Shown here piece by piece: positions 22,300 through 35,500 of a DNA stretch of 64,000 nt; the first letter of the stretch is position 1; every line of letters starts with the position of its first letter. The DNA comes from Mycogone perniciosa. Taxonomy: Eukaryota; Ascomycota; Sordariomycetes; Hypocreales; Hypocreaceae. The stretch lies in NCBI GenBank assembly GCA_025331125.1, contig JAOALB010000215.1:1-64000 (forward strand), in the 5' to 3' direction. The position numbers were made by a program, and so were the translations under genes. The notes under the pieces were generated by a model. That model was not told the DNA's origin and made no database searches. It worked only from the letters and a program-made list of their open reading frames with translations.

Positions 22300-25200
22300 C
22301 TCTTTACTTTAATTAAAGTAAAGGAAACTGCTATAAAAGCATTTAAAAAAAAGCTATTTTAATCTATATCTTTATTTATTATAATAATTTACTTTATAAA
22401 CATTAATATACTATTACTTTATATATTAAAAAAAAAAGCTAAGGCAGTAATCTTTAAATAAATATAGAAAATAATTAATATTAATATTTACACTTTAATC
22501 TTTTTAGACTTTAAAGCTATAACCTAAACTATAGCTTTAGCCTCTACTACTATTAAAACAATTAATAAAAATAATAAAAACTTAAATATTAAATTTACTA
22601 TTTATTAGATTATAAAGAAGTTTAAAATATAATTAGCTTTTTATAAGGGTATAATATATAAAAGAATATAGATTTTTTATAAATGCGTTTTATATAATAT
22701 AAAGTATAAAAACTTAAAGCTAAAAGTATAGTATATAGACTAGGCGCGCATTTATATAAATACAGTAAAGTATAAACTCTTTAAAGTTATAGGAATAGCT
22801 GCTTAAAAGGTTTTTTTAAAAGCTATTAAACTATACTATACCTTAAACTTTACTTTATATTACCTATACTATATAAATAGTTAAATTAAAAATAGTAAAA
22901 CTGCTAAAATCTTTTCTTTTAATTAGCTTAATTAACTTTTTTTAAATAGTATATAAAATATAAATAATTACACTTATAGACTTTATATAATACTTGGTAA
23001 CCGCTTAAATAAAGCTATAGCGAATAATACTATATATTTAAAAGCTTTTATTAAGAAAAACTATCTATATAAATAAGAAAGGTATAATTACCCTTTAAAG
23101 GACTATAGTATACTACTTGCTGCGCTTAAAGGAAAACCTAATAAAAAAGGGAAATATATCTTTAACCTGCAATAAACTATAGAAATTTATACTTGCCTTT
23201 AAGAAAATGAATAGTATATACTTTGCAATAGGTTTAGTAAAAAGGGTATTAACTTTATAGCCTTAGTTTAAAAAGGTATAGCTTTAACTATTATAGCTAC
23301 TTTAATCTTTTAAAATTTAATTAAGGAAAATATAAGCCTTATAGTATATATAATAAGTATATTAATATATATTAATATATAGAATATACTTTACTGCCTC
23401 TCTTAAAATACTCTCTTTAATACCTATAATACTATTTATTTTATAAATAACAGGAATTACTTTATTCCTAGCTCTTTTATTTTAAATATAGAAAATAACT
23501 ATATTAAAGTAAAAGGAGGTAGGTATTTTATAGCTTAAAGAGGATACTGCCTATTAAAAAATACTCTTTATAATCTATATTAAAAGGCAGTGCGCTTAGT
23601 AGAGTTTATAGATATAGTTATAGTTAAAGGATTTTATATTCATATTATATCTTTCTTAAAGCTTTAAAAAGCAGGAATATAGCTTATAGGGTGCAATAAT
23701 ATACTTTATATTAATATAGTAAATTTAAATACTGTTATAAAGAAAGTAAAATATAAATATAATCTTTTATTTTTTAAATATAAACCTGTATTGCTTTATA
23801 TTGCCTTTATTTTTAAATATAGTATTTTAAGCAGTATAACTGCTTTATTCCTTTTTCTTTATATAGACTATGATATTTATATAATATTAAAAAAAAGAGA
23901 AGATTAATATATAACCTACTAATACTATATAATAATTTAAAGCAGCTTTAGTACCTATAATTAAGATATTTAGGCCTAAAAGCATTTAAAGCATTAATAA
24001 AAAATGCAAGGAATATATATATTAAAGGAACTACGCGAATAAAGTGCAAAGCCTATACTTTTATATATATAAAATAGGTTATCTCTTGCAGAAAGTTTAA
24101 GAGACGAGTACTAAAACTATTCTTTAAAGTGCACTAAGATCTTTAAGACTATCTTTATAGTTATAATAAAGATAACTAGCTTTTAGTGCTTAAAAAAGAA
24201 TATACTTTATAGTTATAGATATACCCTTTATTAAATAAAGAATAAAATAGTATTTTTAGTGCTTTCTTTAATTTTATAAATATAGTAAAAATGCAATATA
24301 ATGTTTTAGTATATTTTTTTAAGCAGGATAATAAAAAGGCTGTAATTGCAGTTAAAGGCTTAATATACTTTTAGATTTAAGTAAATGCAAAAGCAATTAT
24401 TTTAAAGCTTGCCCTTTCTTATATATATAAGCCGAATAGCGCCTTAAAGTATATAAGTTAAAAGATTATAAATAAATTAATAAAGATATTTAAAGCTGTA
24501 GGCCTTTTAACCGATTTATAGCTTAAAGGTATAAAAGCTATAGTATATATTATTAATATAACTCTTATATATAGCTTTAATATAATATTATTTATTAAAA
24601 AATTAAAGTAATAGTTCTGTAATTTTATACTTTTTTTAATAAAAGAGCCGTTTATAGACCTATAGCCAGATTAAAGCAGACTTTATATATATAGCTGCTG
24701 CGCTTATATACTTAATAGAGACTATAAAGCTAGCTAAAATAAAAGAGAATTTAAACTCTTTTTAATATATATTCCTATAATAACAAATACCTTTATAGGT
24801 AATATAAAAAAAGAAAATATATCTTTAAAGGTAGGAGTTATATAAAGTATTAAGATTAGTTTAATAAACGCTTTAAGTAAACTACTAGCGCACTTAAAAA
24901 GACTTTTTAGACTTTAAATATTAAAGGTTACTTTAAAATAGTTAATCTTTATAGATAAAATTAATGTATTAATAGGAACTTTAAGTAATACTTTTAAAAG
25001 TAATTTACCCTTATTTAAAGAAAGAGAGTTAGCAGAAAAACAGCCTTATATATTAAAAGTATATTACCTAATAAAAGAGGATAAACTGCTATAGTTAAAG
25101 GCAAACTAATATATAAAAAACTTACCTACTTTTATATTAAAAAAGTAAATTTTAAAAAAAAAGCTAGCTAATAATTCTTTAAATAGCAGAGCAGTAACTA

Positions 25201-27250
25201 ATACTTATAAGTATATAAAACTTTAAGGGAAATAACCTATAAAAAAGGTTAATAAATATTTCTTAATATATAAAACTAAAATGCGCACTTTAAATACTAC
25301 TTTAAAGGATAATAAGCCTAGTATATATTTAATAATTATAAGACTTTTTAATTTAATATTATATTAACTGCTATTTAATTAATAAAAGTTAATAAATAGT
25401 AAATTAAAAAGTATAATAATAATATTTATTATTTTTAATACAGTAATAAACTAAAAAGCTTCCCTTTAAAAAGTATTACTTTTAATAAATAAATTATTTA
25501 TTAAAAGGATTTAGTAAATTTACTAAAAGATTAAAAGGAGTTTATAAAATACTTATTTAAAGCTAGGTTTAAATAAACTATATATAATAAAATTAACTTT
25601 TTGCGTATAAAAGGAACCTAATAAAAGATACTATACTTAAAGGTAAAAATAAAGCTATTACCTATATATTAGGTTTTTATATATAAGTTTAATTAAAATA
25701 AAAATCTAAAATACTATAAGGCTTAATTTATAGTTTAAAGGGATTTATAGGAATATTTTATAATAAAAAGTATATATATAGCTGTACTAATAATGTATTC
25801 TTTCTATATATTTATTGCTTTAATAGTAAAATTTAACTTTAAGTTAAAGTAGTATAATATTAAAAATGCTTTTCTTAATACTTTAAAAGATAAAAATTTA
25901 AAACTAGTTATATATAAGCTTTTTAAGGGTTTTAAGCTATTAAATATTTATTTAAAGTTTACTAAAGCTTTATATAAGCTAAAAGATACGCTAAAGTTAT
26001 AGTTTAATAAATTATCTTTAACTTTAAGGAAATAAAGGTTAATTTTAAGCTTTAAAGAGCCTTGCCTTTTCTATAATTAAATTTAAAAGATTTTTATTGT
26101 ATTTTATATAAATAATATTTTAATTATATATTATTATAATAATAAAGCTCTTTACACTAAACTATTAAATACTTTTAAAGTAAAATATAAGCTTTATAGT
26201 AAAGGGGATATATAGTAGTTTTTAAGTTTTAAAATTACTTAAAACCATAAAGAGTATAAAATATATTTTTCCCATAAAATTTATTTTAAAAAGGTTGCGA
26301 AATAATTTAAGTTTGATAATAAAATATAGCTTCCTATAATCTTAATACTAGTTATAAAGCTTAAAAAAGCTATAATATAAACTATAAAAGCAACTATTAA
26401 AATATATTAAGAAAAGGTAAAATCTATACTTTATATAGCTATTGTAATAAAGTTAAATATAGTATATAGCGCTTTAACTTTATTGCAGTTTTTAATTAAC
26501 CCTAATAAAGAGTACCTTAAAGCAGTTAACTAGCTAATCTATTATTTATATATATAGCACTTTTTAGCTTTTTAATATAAAGGGCAAGGCAAAATATAGG
26601 TTTTAACTGCTTTAAGCAATACTTTTTTTATTAATAATATAAACATTTAAAGATTATCTTAAAGGTATTTTATTATACTTATTTAAGCCTTATCCTATAA
26701 AATACTATACATTAAAGTATTATTAATATATTTATAATTAAAGCGGAATTACTTGCCTTTACTTAAATAGTAAAAGAGGTAATAGGTTTATATTGCCTTT
26801 TTTAAAACATAAAATCTAACTTTAATATTAATCAGAATATTAACTATAATAATTAATTAACTATATATTTTATAATTAAAAAAAGTATATAAATTAATAC
26901 TTGCCTATATTATCTTACTATATAAAATATATAGCTTTAATAGGAATATTAAAAAAGATTATTTTTAGTCTTTTATCTCTTTATTAACTTTATACCTATT
27001 AATAAGTTTATTAAAGCCTTTCTTTAATAGTGCTTTAAATACTTTAAAGTATTATTAAACTTATATATATATAGTTATTAAAATAAAATATATAAAAGTA
27101 TAAAAAACTATTTAATTCTAGCTTAAAGGCTATTTACTATAAAAGGTATATTTAATTACTGTAATAACTAATTACTTAAAGCTTTTTACCCTTTATATGC
27201 CTGCGCGTAAAGAGTATTATTATTATAGCTACTTAAAGCAGCCGCCTCTT
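22300..27250 (+). pseudogene. degenerate copia gag-pol
   Basis: Internal coding region of the copia element; RT and RNase H are readable by motif spacing, while gag, protease and integrase are not individually recognisable. Asp-to-Asn changes in the RT box and Gln/Trp-to-stop changes throughout follow RIP expectations. Downstream of RNase H there are a further ~1.2 kb before the 3' LTR (27,250-28,463), more than copia elements usually need, including a purine-rich low-complexity part at 27,620-27,800. Confidence 0.82.
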
Positions 27251-27619
27251 TAATATAAACTAAATCCTTTTCCTTTAATAAATTAAATTAAAGGCGCAAT
27301 GCCTTTTTATATTAAATTATTATTTAATTGCATTAGCTTATAAACCTATAAAGAAAGAATAATATATTTACCCAGTTATTAATTTCACTTATAGCTTAAA
27401 GGAGCTAGTATATAATTAGTATAAGTATTAAATAACTATAAAGTGTATAATTAATTAAAGCAATATAGTAAAAATAAAGAAAAAATATATTAAAAAGTAT
27501 ATTAGTAGTTATTACTAAAATAAATAGTATACTGCTAAAAATAGGCAATAGCAATATATTAACAGAAATCTCTTTTACTAGCAATTACCGACTTTAAATA
27601 ACCTTTATAAAGAGGGGAT

Positions 27620-27800
27620 AATAGTATAGCAGTAAAGGCAGAGGCGGGAGTAGAGGTAGAAGTAGGGATTGTTATAAAAGCAGCTGCAGTAAAAGCAGTA
27701 ATTAAAGCAGCAGCAGTAATAATAAAGGCAGGGGGTAAAGTAAAAGTAGGAGCAGTAATAAAAGCTGTAGGAGTAGGAGGAGGAGTTAATAAAAATACTA
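27620..27800 (+). repeat. purine-rich, triplet-structured low-complexity tract in copia 3' region
   Basis: Rich in AGTAGAGG, AAAGCAG and GGAGTAGGAGG motifs with a three-base rhythm. In one frame about 75 codons are open and read as Ala/Val/Gly/Glu/Lys-rich; in another they read as Ser/Arg/Gly-rich with few stops. Which frame was coding, if either, cannot be told. It is unusual in lying between RNase H and the 3' LTR and in keeping more G than its surroundings. Confidence 0.5.
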
Positions 27801-28463
27801 TAGCGTATAGCTTAGTAAAGGCTTTTTTGCAATTTTTAGTAAGCTTTAACTTTAAATAAAAGAGAGGCTAAATAACTAGACTAGCTAATGCAGTAATAGA
27901 AATTAAATTAGCTAAAGCAAGAGTTAGCGTAAAAGTAGTAGCAGGTATAGCCGCTTAAAGATAATTAACGCTATAATAAGCTACCTTTAAAGGGCAACTA
28001 TAACTATATTTAATTAAAGAGGTATTTTTCTTCTATAACTTTATTATTAGCTAATAAAAGTATATTATAAAAGGAATACGCGAAACATATAATATTTATT
28101 AAAGCTATATTAATACTGCTAATACTGCTATTATTAATAATAATAATAATATTAATAATTAAAAAAGAAAAGGAAAAAATAAAGTTAAAGGATAGTTAAT
28201 ATACTTATTTTAGCTGTTTAAGATTAATTTACCTATTTAAAAAGCTTTATTATTTAACTTCCTATTATTGTAGATTAATAATAGCTATAGCGTTTATATC
28301 CTTTTTACTTTTAATAATAGAATATTAATATATATTTATAATAACAGAGCTTTTAATTAAGTAAAAGAGGCTTTAAAAGTATAGCTAGATAGTTATAATA
28401 CTATAGATAAACTAGGATAGCAGTTAATAAAGTATTAAGAATAGCTTTATTAATTAAAGGGTA

Positions 28464-28740
28464 TATTAGGTTAAGTAAGCTAAAGACCTACTACTTATTA
28501 GCGCTTATTAGCGTTAAAGAGCTTTTATCTACTTATATAGCAAATACTAGCTGATATATATATTGTAAAAGCAATATATTAGACTATATAGGCGCTTATA
28601 ATATATATATTCTATGTTTTCTTTTATATTAGCTATATATATATATATAGTAAGGCTATTACAGTATATTTATTACTAAAATCAAGCTTTATTCCTATTT
28701 TCTTATTATACTTTATATAGCTATACTGCGCTCCGCAACA
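28464..28740 (+). repeat. copia element 3' LTR (277 bp)
   Basis: Starts TATTAGGTTAAG (TGTTGGGTTAGG before mutation) and ends CTCCGCAACA, followed directly by the target duplication CTTTC. It is the most heavily mutated of the three LTRs of this family. Confidence 0.88.
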
Positions 28741-29088
28741 CTTTCTTTAATATATAGGATTATAAATTACAAATAATCTTAAATATAATAAAGAATTTAA
28801 ATCCTATTATTATAAATATTAATATTAATATTATAATAGAAAATGCAGAGATAAAAGATACTGCTATAATAAATACTAATATAAATATTATAATTTATAC
28901 TGCTACTAATAATATTAAAGGAGATATAAATATAAAAGATATTACTATTAATACCTTTAAACTAGTATTAAGTATTTCTTTTTATATATAGCAGTAATTA
29001 AATATAGGGATATTAACTGCCTAAAAAGAGATAGAGTTTAACTTAAAAATAAAACTAAAAGTACTTTAAATAAATTCTTAGCCTTTTG

Positions 29089-29557
29089 TTATATTCCGAG
29101 CATGTTTCCCTTATATATAGTTGGTACTATTATAGTAATTGCTATAAATGCGATTGTTAGCCTATTCTTTTGCCTATTAGCGTAATAGTATAACGGTTTG
29201 TTACACGATAATTGTATATAGCTAGTAGCCTTAGGTTCGAATTATGTTAGTGTTCTGCAATTTGTAGACCTCCGCCGCTAATAAGCCTACTATATAACAG
29301 TGCTGTAGGCAGGTATAGCAACTATAGTATACGCTTAGGGGATAGAATAACTGTATAGACCTAAAGGATAGGACGTTGTTTACCTTATCTGGTCGTTGCC
29401 TTAGGCTTAAGGATAAGCCTTGAGAGAGAGGGATATTATATTACGTTCCAAGCACGTTTCCCTTATATATAGTTAGTACCATTATAATAATTACTATAAA
29501 TGCGATTATTAGCCTATTCTTTTGCCTATTAGCGTAATGGTATAATGGTTTATTACA
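29089..29557. repeat. direct repeats flanking a less-mutated island; Pol III promoter-like boxes
   Basis: Copy 1 (29089-29206) and copy 2 (29437-29557) are ~120-bp direct repeats sharing GTTTCCCTTATATATAG and TTCTTTTGCCTATTAGCG. Each ends with an A-box-like sequence: TAGTATAACGG in copy 1 and TGGTATAATGG in copy 2. Downstream of copy 1 only, GGTTCGAATTA (29234-29244) resembles a B box at roughly tRNA-like distance. The 230 bp between the copies are close to normal base composition. A SINE-like or tRNA-derived element is possible, but I could not build a convincing cloverleaf. The stretch 28746-29088 before it is AT-rich with nothing recognised. Confidence 0.6.
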
Positions 29558-30464
29558 CCTTTAACTATACTATCTCTAATAATAATTAAATAAGAACTAT
29601 ATTAGTTAAACTTGCAATTAAGTATAATAAACTTATATTAGTTTAAGGTTATATAAACGATTATAAAATAGAGACTTAAATTACTTTCATAAAATATTAC
29701 TTTTAAACAGAAGGTTAAAGCAGTTAGGCAAGATAGGGGAGCCAGATAAAATAAAGAGGCAAAAACCTTTAGTTTTAATAATTAGTTTAAAGAAAGCTAA
29801 TAAAATAAGGAATGCAGACAATATAGGGATAGGTATAAAAAAGAAATAAAATTATAAAAAAAATAAAAAGTAATTACAGATTCTAATATATCTATAGCCT
29901 AAGCCTTTAATGAAATATAAATCTAATAAAAAGAATAACTTTTATTAAAAAATAAAGGCTAAAGGGAGGATTAAGATAAAGAAGGAAGGAATTAAAGGGA
30001 TAAATAGAAAGAATAATTATAAAAGCAGCCACTATTAAATCAGTAGCTATAATCTATAAAATAGTAGCAATAAATATTAAAAGTAAAGGGAAAACAGCCA
30101 TTTTCTTTAATTAATATAGAGTTTAATAATTTATTTATTACTTTAATACCAGATACTATAAAGGATTAGAATTTACTATTAAATATTAAAAATATTTACT
30201 TTTATAGCAATAATAAAGAGGAATTTTAAAATATATTGTAAGGGAGTTTATATATAGCTATTTTATAGTAATAAAAACTAGACTAAGATTAAATAAATAG
30301 TATTATGGAAAGCTAATAGTTTTATTTCTTTAAAATAAAAGTATTTTCTAATAAAGTATTAAGTATAAAGAATACTAGCAATCTAGTATATATTATTTAC
30401 TAAACTAATATAGTTTACTAGATGCTATTTATATTTAATAAAGCGCCTAGTAAGGAATATATCT

Positions 30465-30636
30465 ACTAAATTGCATTTACTAAATCTAGGTTATCCCTTA
30501 AATTATACCCACTAAATATTATCTACCAAATCTTATTTACTAAATCGCATCCACTAAATTTTATTTACTAAATCTTATTTACTAAATTTTATCCACTAAA
30601 TTACATCTATTAAACTTTATCCACTAAACTTTATTT
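30465..30636. repeat. 14-bp tandem repeat, consensus ACTAAATCTTATCC
   Basis: Nine contiguous units of exactly 14 bp run from 30511 to 30636 (ACTAAATATTATCT, ACCAAATCTTATTT, ACTAAATCGCATCC and so on), with two further units at 30465-30490 separated by a gap of about 20 bp. Differences between units are mainly C/T, as RIP would produce from an original such as ACTAAATCGCATCC. The unit is not a multiple of three, so coding constraint is unlikely. Confidence 0.85.
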
Positions 30637-30639
30637 ACT

Positions 30640-32500
30640 ATAAAAATCTCGCTTACTAAAACTTACTAAAATATTACTATTAACCCTTATCTACTATATT
30701 TTAATTTTATTTACTATATATACTAGACACTACCCTATACTAAAACATTATCTATTAATTTTATTATTTATAGTAATTTTATTTAAATATAGTTATTTAA
30801 AAGCATAAAGTTTAATAAGCTTTTTAGTAGTTTAAGGCTATATACCTTTAAGGTATAATTAGCTACTATTTTAATTTTTGCGTTTATAGTAAAGAAATCC
30901 TTTTCATTATATATAAGCTTAGGATAATATACTAGTTAAAGGGAGATTAATACCTGTATTATAAGATCTGCTTTATTAGAATATATAATAGCTAAAAATA
31001 TTAAGCCTTTTATAAAATCTGCCTAATAGCAAGTAATATATATATGCCTTTAGATCTGCTATTATATACCTTTAACTATAGGTAGCTTATTTTAAGCTTT
31101 AAGGTAGATATTAATAAATATACTTATATTGCCTTTACTAACTCTTTAGTTAATTTAACCCCTTTATCTTTTATTAGCTATAATTAATATAAACAGGGTT
31201 AATATTTATATTAATTATATATAGGCAAGTTTTAATCTTTAACTGCTATCGCTTTAAGTTAAGATAATATTATTAATTATTGCTAATACAGTTAAAATAC
31301 TGGAATCGTTAAGTATAGTGTTGGCTAGTAAAGAGGTCTTTTATATAAAAAAGGATTAAAACTTATAGATTTATTAATAGTGGCTTTTAAAGAATATTAA
31401 TTTATTTTATTATATTAAAAATACAATAAAACTAGTATTAAAATTTATTAATATAGTAAAATATATATAGTTATCCCTTTAAGTATTAGGATTTAGATAT
31501 ATAGTATTTATTTTATTAAATGCAAATAGTCCTTTTATTATTTACCTATTTTTGCTTAAGTTTAATTTTATTTTAATAGGTAGTTTATAATAAAAAGTAA
31601 ATTACTTAATTATATTAAATATTTTATTAAATTTAGTATATTGTTTAGCCTAGTAGATTAAAGGTATTTATAGAGAGTAAGTTAGGTTATATATTAATAT
31701 AATTTAAATTAAAAAGGATATATTGCTTTTCAAAATTAAGTTTTAGAAAATAATATTTAGGTTTACTTTTAAAATAAATTTTTACTTTACCTTAAAGTAA
31801 TTTAATTTAGGAATTGCCTTTATATTAAAGCAAATATATTTACTTATAGAAAAAGGTTACTATATAATATAAACTTTAATTTAATAGAGAATAGTATACT
31901 TTAATTGACTTTTAAAATAATATATAATGAATATAAGCTATTTTCTATTATATCTAGTAATTGTTAATAAATATAGGTGCTATAAACGGTTTATCCCCTT
32001 TATAGGTAAAGCGTAATTTAATATACTTGCCGCTTACTTAATATATATAGTATTATTACCTAATAGTAAAAAGAATATATAAAGTATAAAGAAAAGGAAA
32101 TCTATACTTTTCTTAAAGCAGTAAAAAATATTTCTATATAAGGTATATAAGCTTTATAAAGATTATAATATTACTATTTACTTTATTATATAAAGTAAAC
32201 AAAATAACTAGATATAGCAATATTTAAATAGCTATATACTGCTATTTAAATAAAATTTAATAAATACTAAGTATTAATAAAGCCTAGTAAAGTAAATTAA
32301 TTTTAATTAAGCTAGACTAGAATTTACCCTATACTAATAATTCTTAATTCTATTAACTTTAATAGTAACTTCCCTCCTATAACACTAGGTCTTGGCACCT
32401 TATAATTACGTTTTTGCATACAATACCACTAAACTATTAACAGTATTAAACCTTTACTTGCGATAGCCTTAAAGCCTACAAGTAGCAGTCCCTTTAACCT
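30640..32500. other. AT-rich stretch with an unassigned relic frame
   Basis: Around 31,430-31,990 one plus-strand frame stays hydrophobic and fairly continuous if stops are ignored (segments such as VFILLNANSPF). I do not recognise the family. The rest is mutated AT-rich DNA; 29,558-30,464 is likewise unresolved. Confidence 0.35.
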
Positions 32501-35500
32501 AAGGGAGTATACGCCTAGGATATAATAAAAGGTAAGGGATATTATTTTTACTAAAGCAGAAATAGATCTCTATATTAACGCTATTACTATTAAGCTTAGC
32601 CTATTACTAAAGGAAGGTTAATATATTAAAATATACTTTAATTTAAAGCCTAACACTAATAATAACTTTAGCTCCTTAACACCTAATCCTTTAAGCTTAC
32701 CCTTAATCTCTTTTATATAATTAAATACTAGAATTAATACTTTTAAAGCCTTAGAAAATATTAAAGCTAATAGCTAGGCCCTTTTTAAAGACTAAATAGC
32801 AGTTCTCTATATAGTTTATAAAGTATTTAATAATATTATATCCTAATTCTTAACAGGCAAAAGATATAATATCGCTATCTAGATAACTTAAAGTATTATT
32901 AACTTCCTTAATAATAATAAAACAGTAATAAAATTATAGTTAAATGCTTTTAAAGACTTTTATATTAGTAAACTGCGCGCTAGGCTCCCTTTAAACGCAT
33001 TACGTTTTACCTAAATATATACTATAATAATAACCAGAACGCATTAAACTAGAATCCTTTTGAATAATATAAAAAAGGACCTATAAGTCTTTATTAGGCT
33101 AAATTTAGGATTAGCTGTATAGAAATCTAAAGTATACTATATCTGCTTACTAATTGCAGGGATTACTTTATTAGGGGTAATTAATATACCTAATACATTT
33201 ATAGTCCTTTTTACTAGTCTACTTAAATAAAGTTCATTACTTATTTAAACAATTACTAAATTAAAGAGGTATAAGACTATAAGAATAAATAGATAGACCT
33301 AGTTTAATATAAAAACTAACCTGTATTCTCTTTTAATATATTACCTTTACTTATATTTTTATAGCTATTAAAGTGTAAAGAGGTAACTATTAATTGCTTT
33401 CGACTGTAGATATTATAATTAAATGATTCGCAGTATCTTTTAGTCTTTATATTATTTAATTACGGCTTTATGGTTCTATTAAGAGCGCGGTTCCTGCGCT
33501 CTATTCTGGTTATTGTTGGTGTATGTATATTTAGAGCGCTGATTCCCCCTCGACAAATTACCTAGTAAAGATTTAACGCTATCCTTTAAGTATTATTAAT
33601 AAAGACTAGATAGTTAATAACTCTAGCCAATTAAAAGACTAAATAAAAGCTCTTTAATAAAGAAAATACAATTAATGCCTGCCTTAACGCTATAAAGGTT
33701 AAAGCAGCCTAATAATAGTTTATATATATAGTTTTAGGCTGCCTAGAAGGGATTTTAAGCTCTTTTGACAATATAAAGGTAGATTACCTTAAAGCTGCTA
33801 AGCTAAAAGCAAAAGTATAAACTAGCCAAAACCTAATTAATATTTAATTCTTAAAGTAACTGCGCTAAAATTAATAAAGGAAAATAGTTTTACTTTTATT
33901 CCTTAAATTAATTAATAAAAAGTTTACTCTTTTTAATTTAAGTAGTATAGTAAAGCTAATATAAAAGACTGCCCCTTTATTATAGTATAAAAACTGCTAG
34001 GATTTTTACTTTTAGTAAATATATTAAAGGAACCGTAAATACTGCCTTTATAGTAACTTTAAATATAAAATGCAGGTTTATTTAATAAATATTTAATGCA
34101 TTAACTGCTTAAGGCTATATAAGGCTATATATAAACTATACCTAGCTAAACCTTTTTGCAGCTATAGAAAGCTAATATACCTTTTAATCGCGAAATTATA
34201 GGAGGTTTATTAATAGGGAGTAATGGTATTTTAATAGATTTACTTTATAGCCTGTATACCCTTAAATACTGCCTAGAATATAATAACTACTGCCCCCCCT
34301 TTATCTTTATATATAGCAGTAATAGAGAGACTTTTATAGTTTTAGGTATAAGGAAAAAGACTATACTAAAAGACAGTAATTTAAAGATCCTTTAATAAAT
34401 TTTAAGAAACTTAACTAAAACTTAAAAAATAGGAAACCTTAAAGAATATTTTAGGCTAATATTAGTAAATGAAAGCTAGTATATAATACCGCCTTTGCCT
34501 TTATATTTAAAAAGGGCTATAATATTATTATAATATAAAAACTATATATAAATAATACTTAAAAGGGATACTGCCATATAGTATAATATAGAGAATTCTA
34601 AACCTTCTTTTTAGCAATAACTTAAGTAGACTGCAGTACCTGCCTATAAGTCTTAATATATATAAACAGGAAAGCAGGAATCTAAGCTAAATAACTATTT
34701 ACTAAAACTACTTAAGACCTCCTTTAAGTCTGCGTAAATAGAATTATAACTATTAACCTTTATAGAGAATACAGTATGTTTAAAGCCTTTAATACTTTAT
34801 TTATATAGTTAATCGCTAAAAACTGTATAATAGCCGGAGACTTTAATACTATATACTTTTTATAGTAGGCAATTAATAACTGCAATTAAGGCACGCTAGT
34901 AGCTGACTAGGCTTTAAAAACTAGCCTTTCTCTCTTTAACCCCTTAAATACCTTAACCTATATACTAGGCAATATAATTAACCTAGTATTCTTAAATATA
35001 CTACTAATAGAAGCTATATTAAAAGATTACCTTTTTACTAACTTTAACTATACTATATTAAGTATTATAATCTTAGCTTTAGTTTACTGTTTAATATTAT
35101 TTCAAGGGCTAAAGGTAAAAAGGGATAATAATAAAGGATGTTTTTTAGTTTTAGTTAAAGAAAGGATTTTATTTATTCCCCCCCTTTAATTAATAGCAGT
35201 AGTTATAGACTAGATAGTTAAGGCATTACTCTTTCTTTTCTATAAATCTATAAAGATAATAAGCTAACTACTAGGTCAGCTACCTTTTAAACTATAATAA
35301 AGAGCTAAGTATAAAGAGAGTTACTAGACTTTCCTAATAGTTAAAAGAATAGCAGCTACGCTATTAAACGCCTATTTCTATAATACTTAAAAGACCTTTA
35401 AAAAAAATAGTAAAGAATATAAAAAGGGTATATTGGCGAGATATAATTGGTATAGCTAAAGAAAGTAAAGATATTTTCTATATAGCCTGCTAGGCTAGGC

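Larger units (their letters stand above)
21753..28740 (+). mobile_element. full-length Ty1/copia LTR retrotransposon, RIP-inactivated
   Basis: LTRs at 21753-22027 and 28464-28740 flank a 6.4-kb internal region, and perfect 5-bp duplications CTTTC lie at 21748-21752 and 28741-28745. Plus-strand translation shows copia RT landmarks in order: NAFLN near 25,860 (normally GAFLNG), KALYKLK near 25,965 (normally KALYGLKQ), EPCLFYN near 26,050, and the catalytic box as F-Y-I-N-N-I-L at 26099-26131, where Y-V-D-D is normal, both Asp codons having become Asn. RNase H similarity follows to about 27,200. Integrase should lie upstream of RT (about 24,000-24,900), the order that separates copia from gypsy. 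Many stops make it inactive. Confidence 0.92.

Noticed and set aside
29178..29260. A true tRNA gene at the A-box/B-box sequence
   Set aside because: Acceptor and T-arm pairing could not be made to fit a cloverleaf; only the promoter-like boxes are convincing.
30465..30636. CRISPR-like array
   Set aside because: Units are contiguous 14-mers without spacers, in a fungal repeat block.
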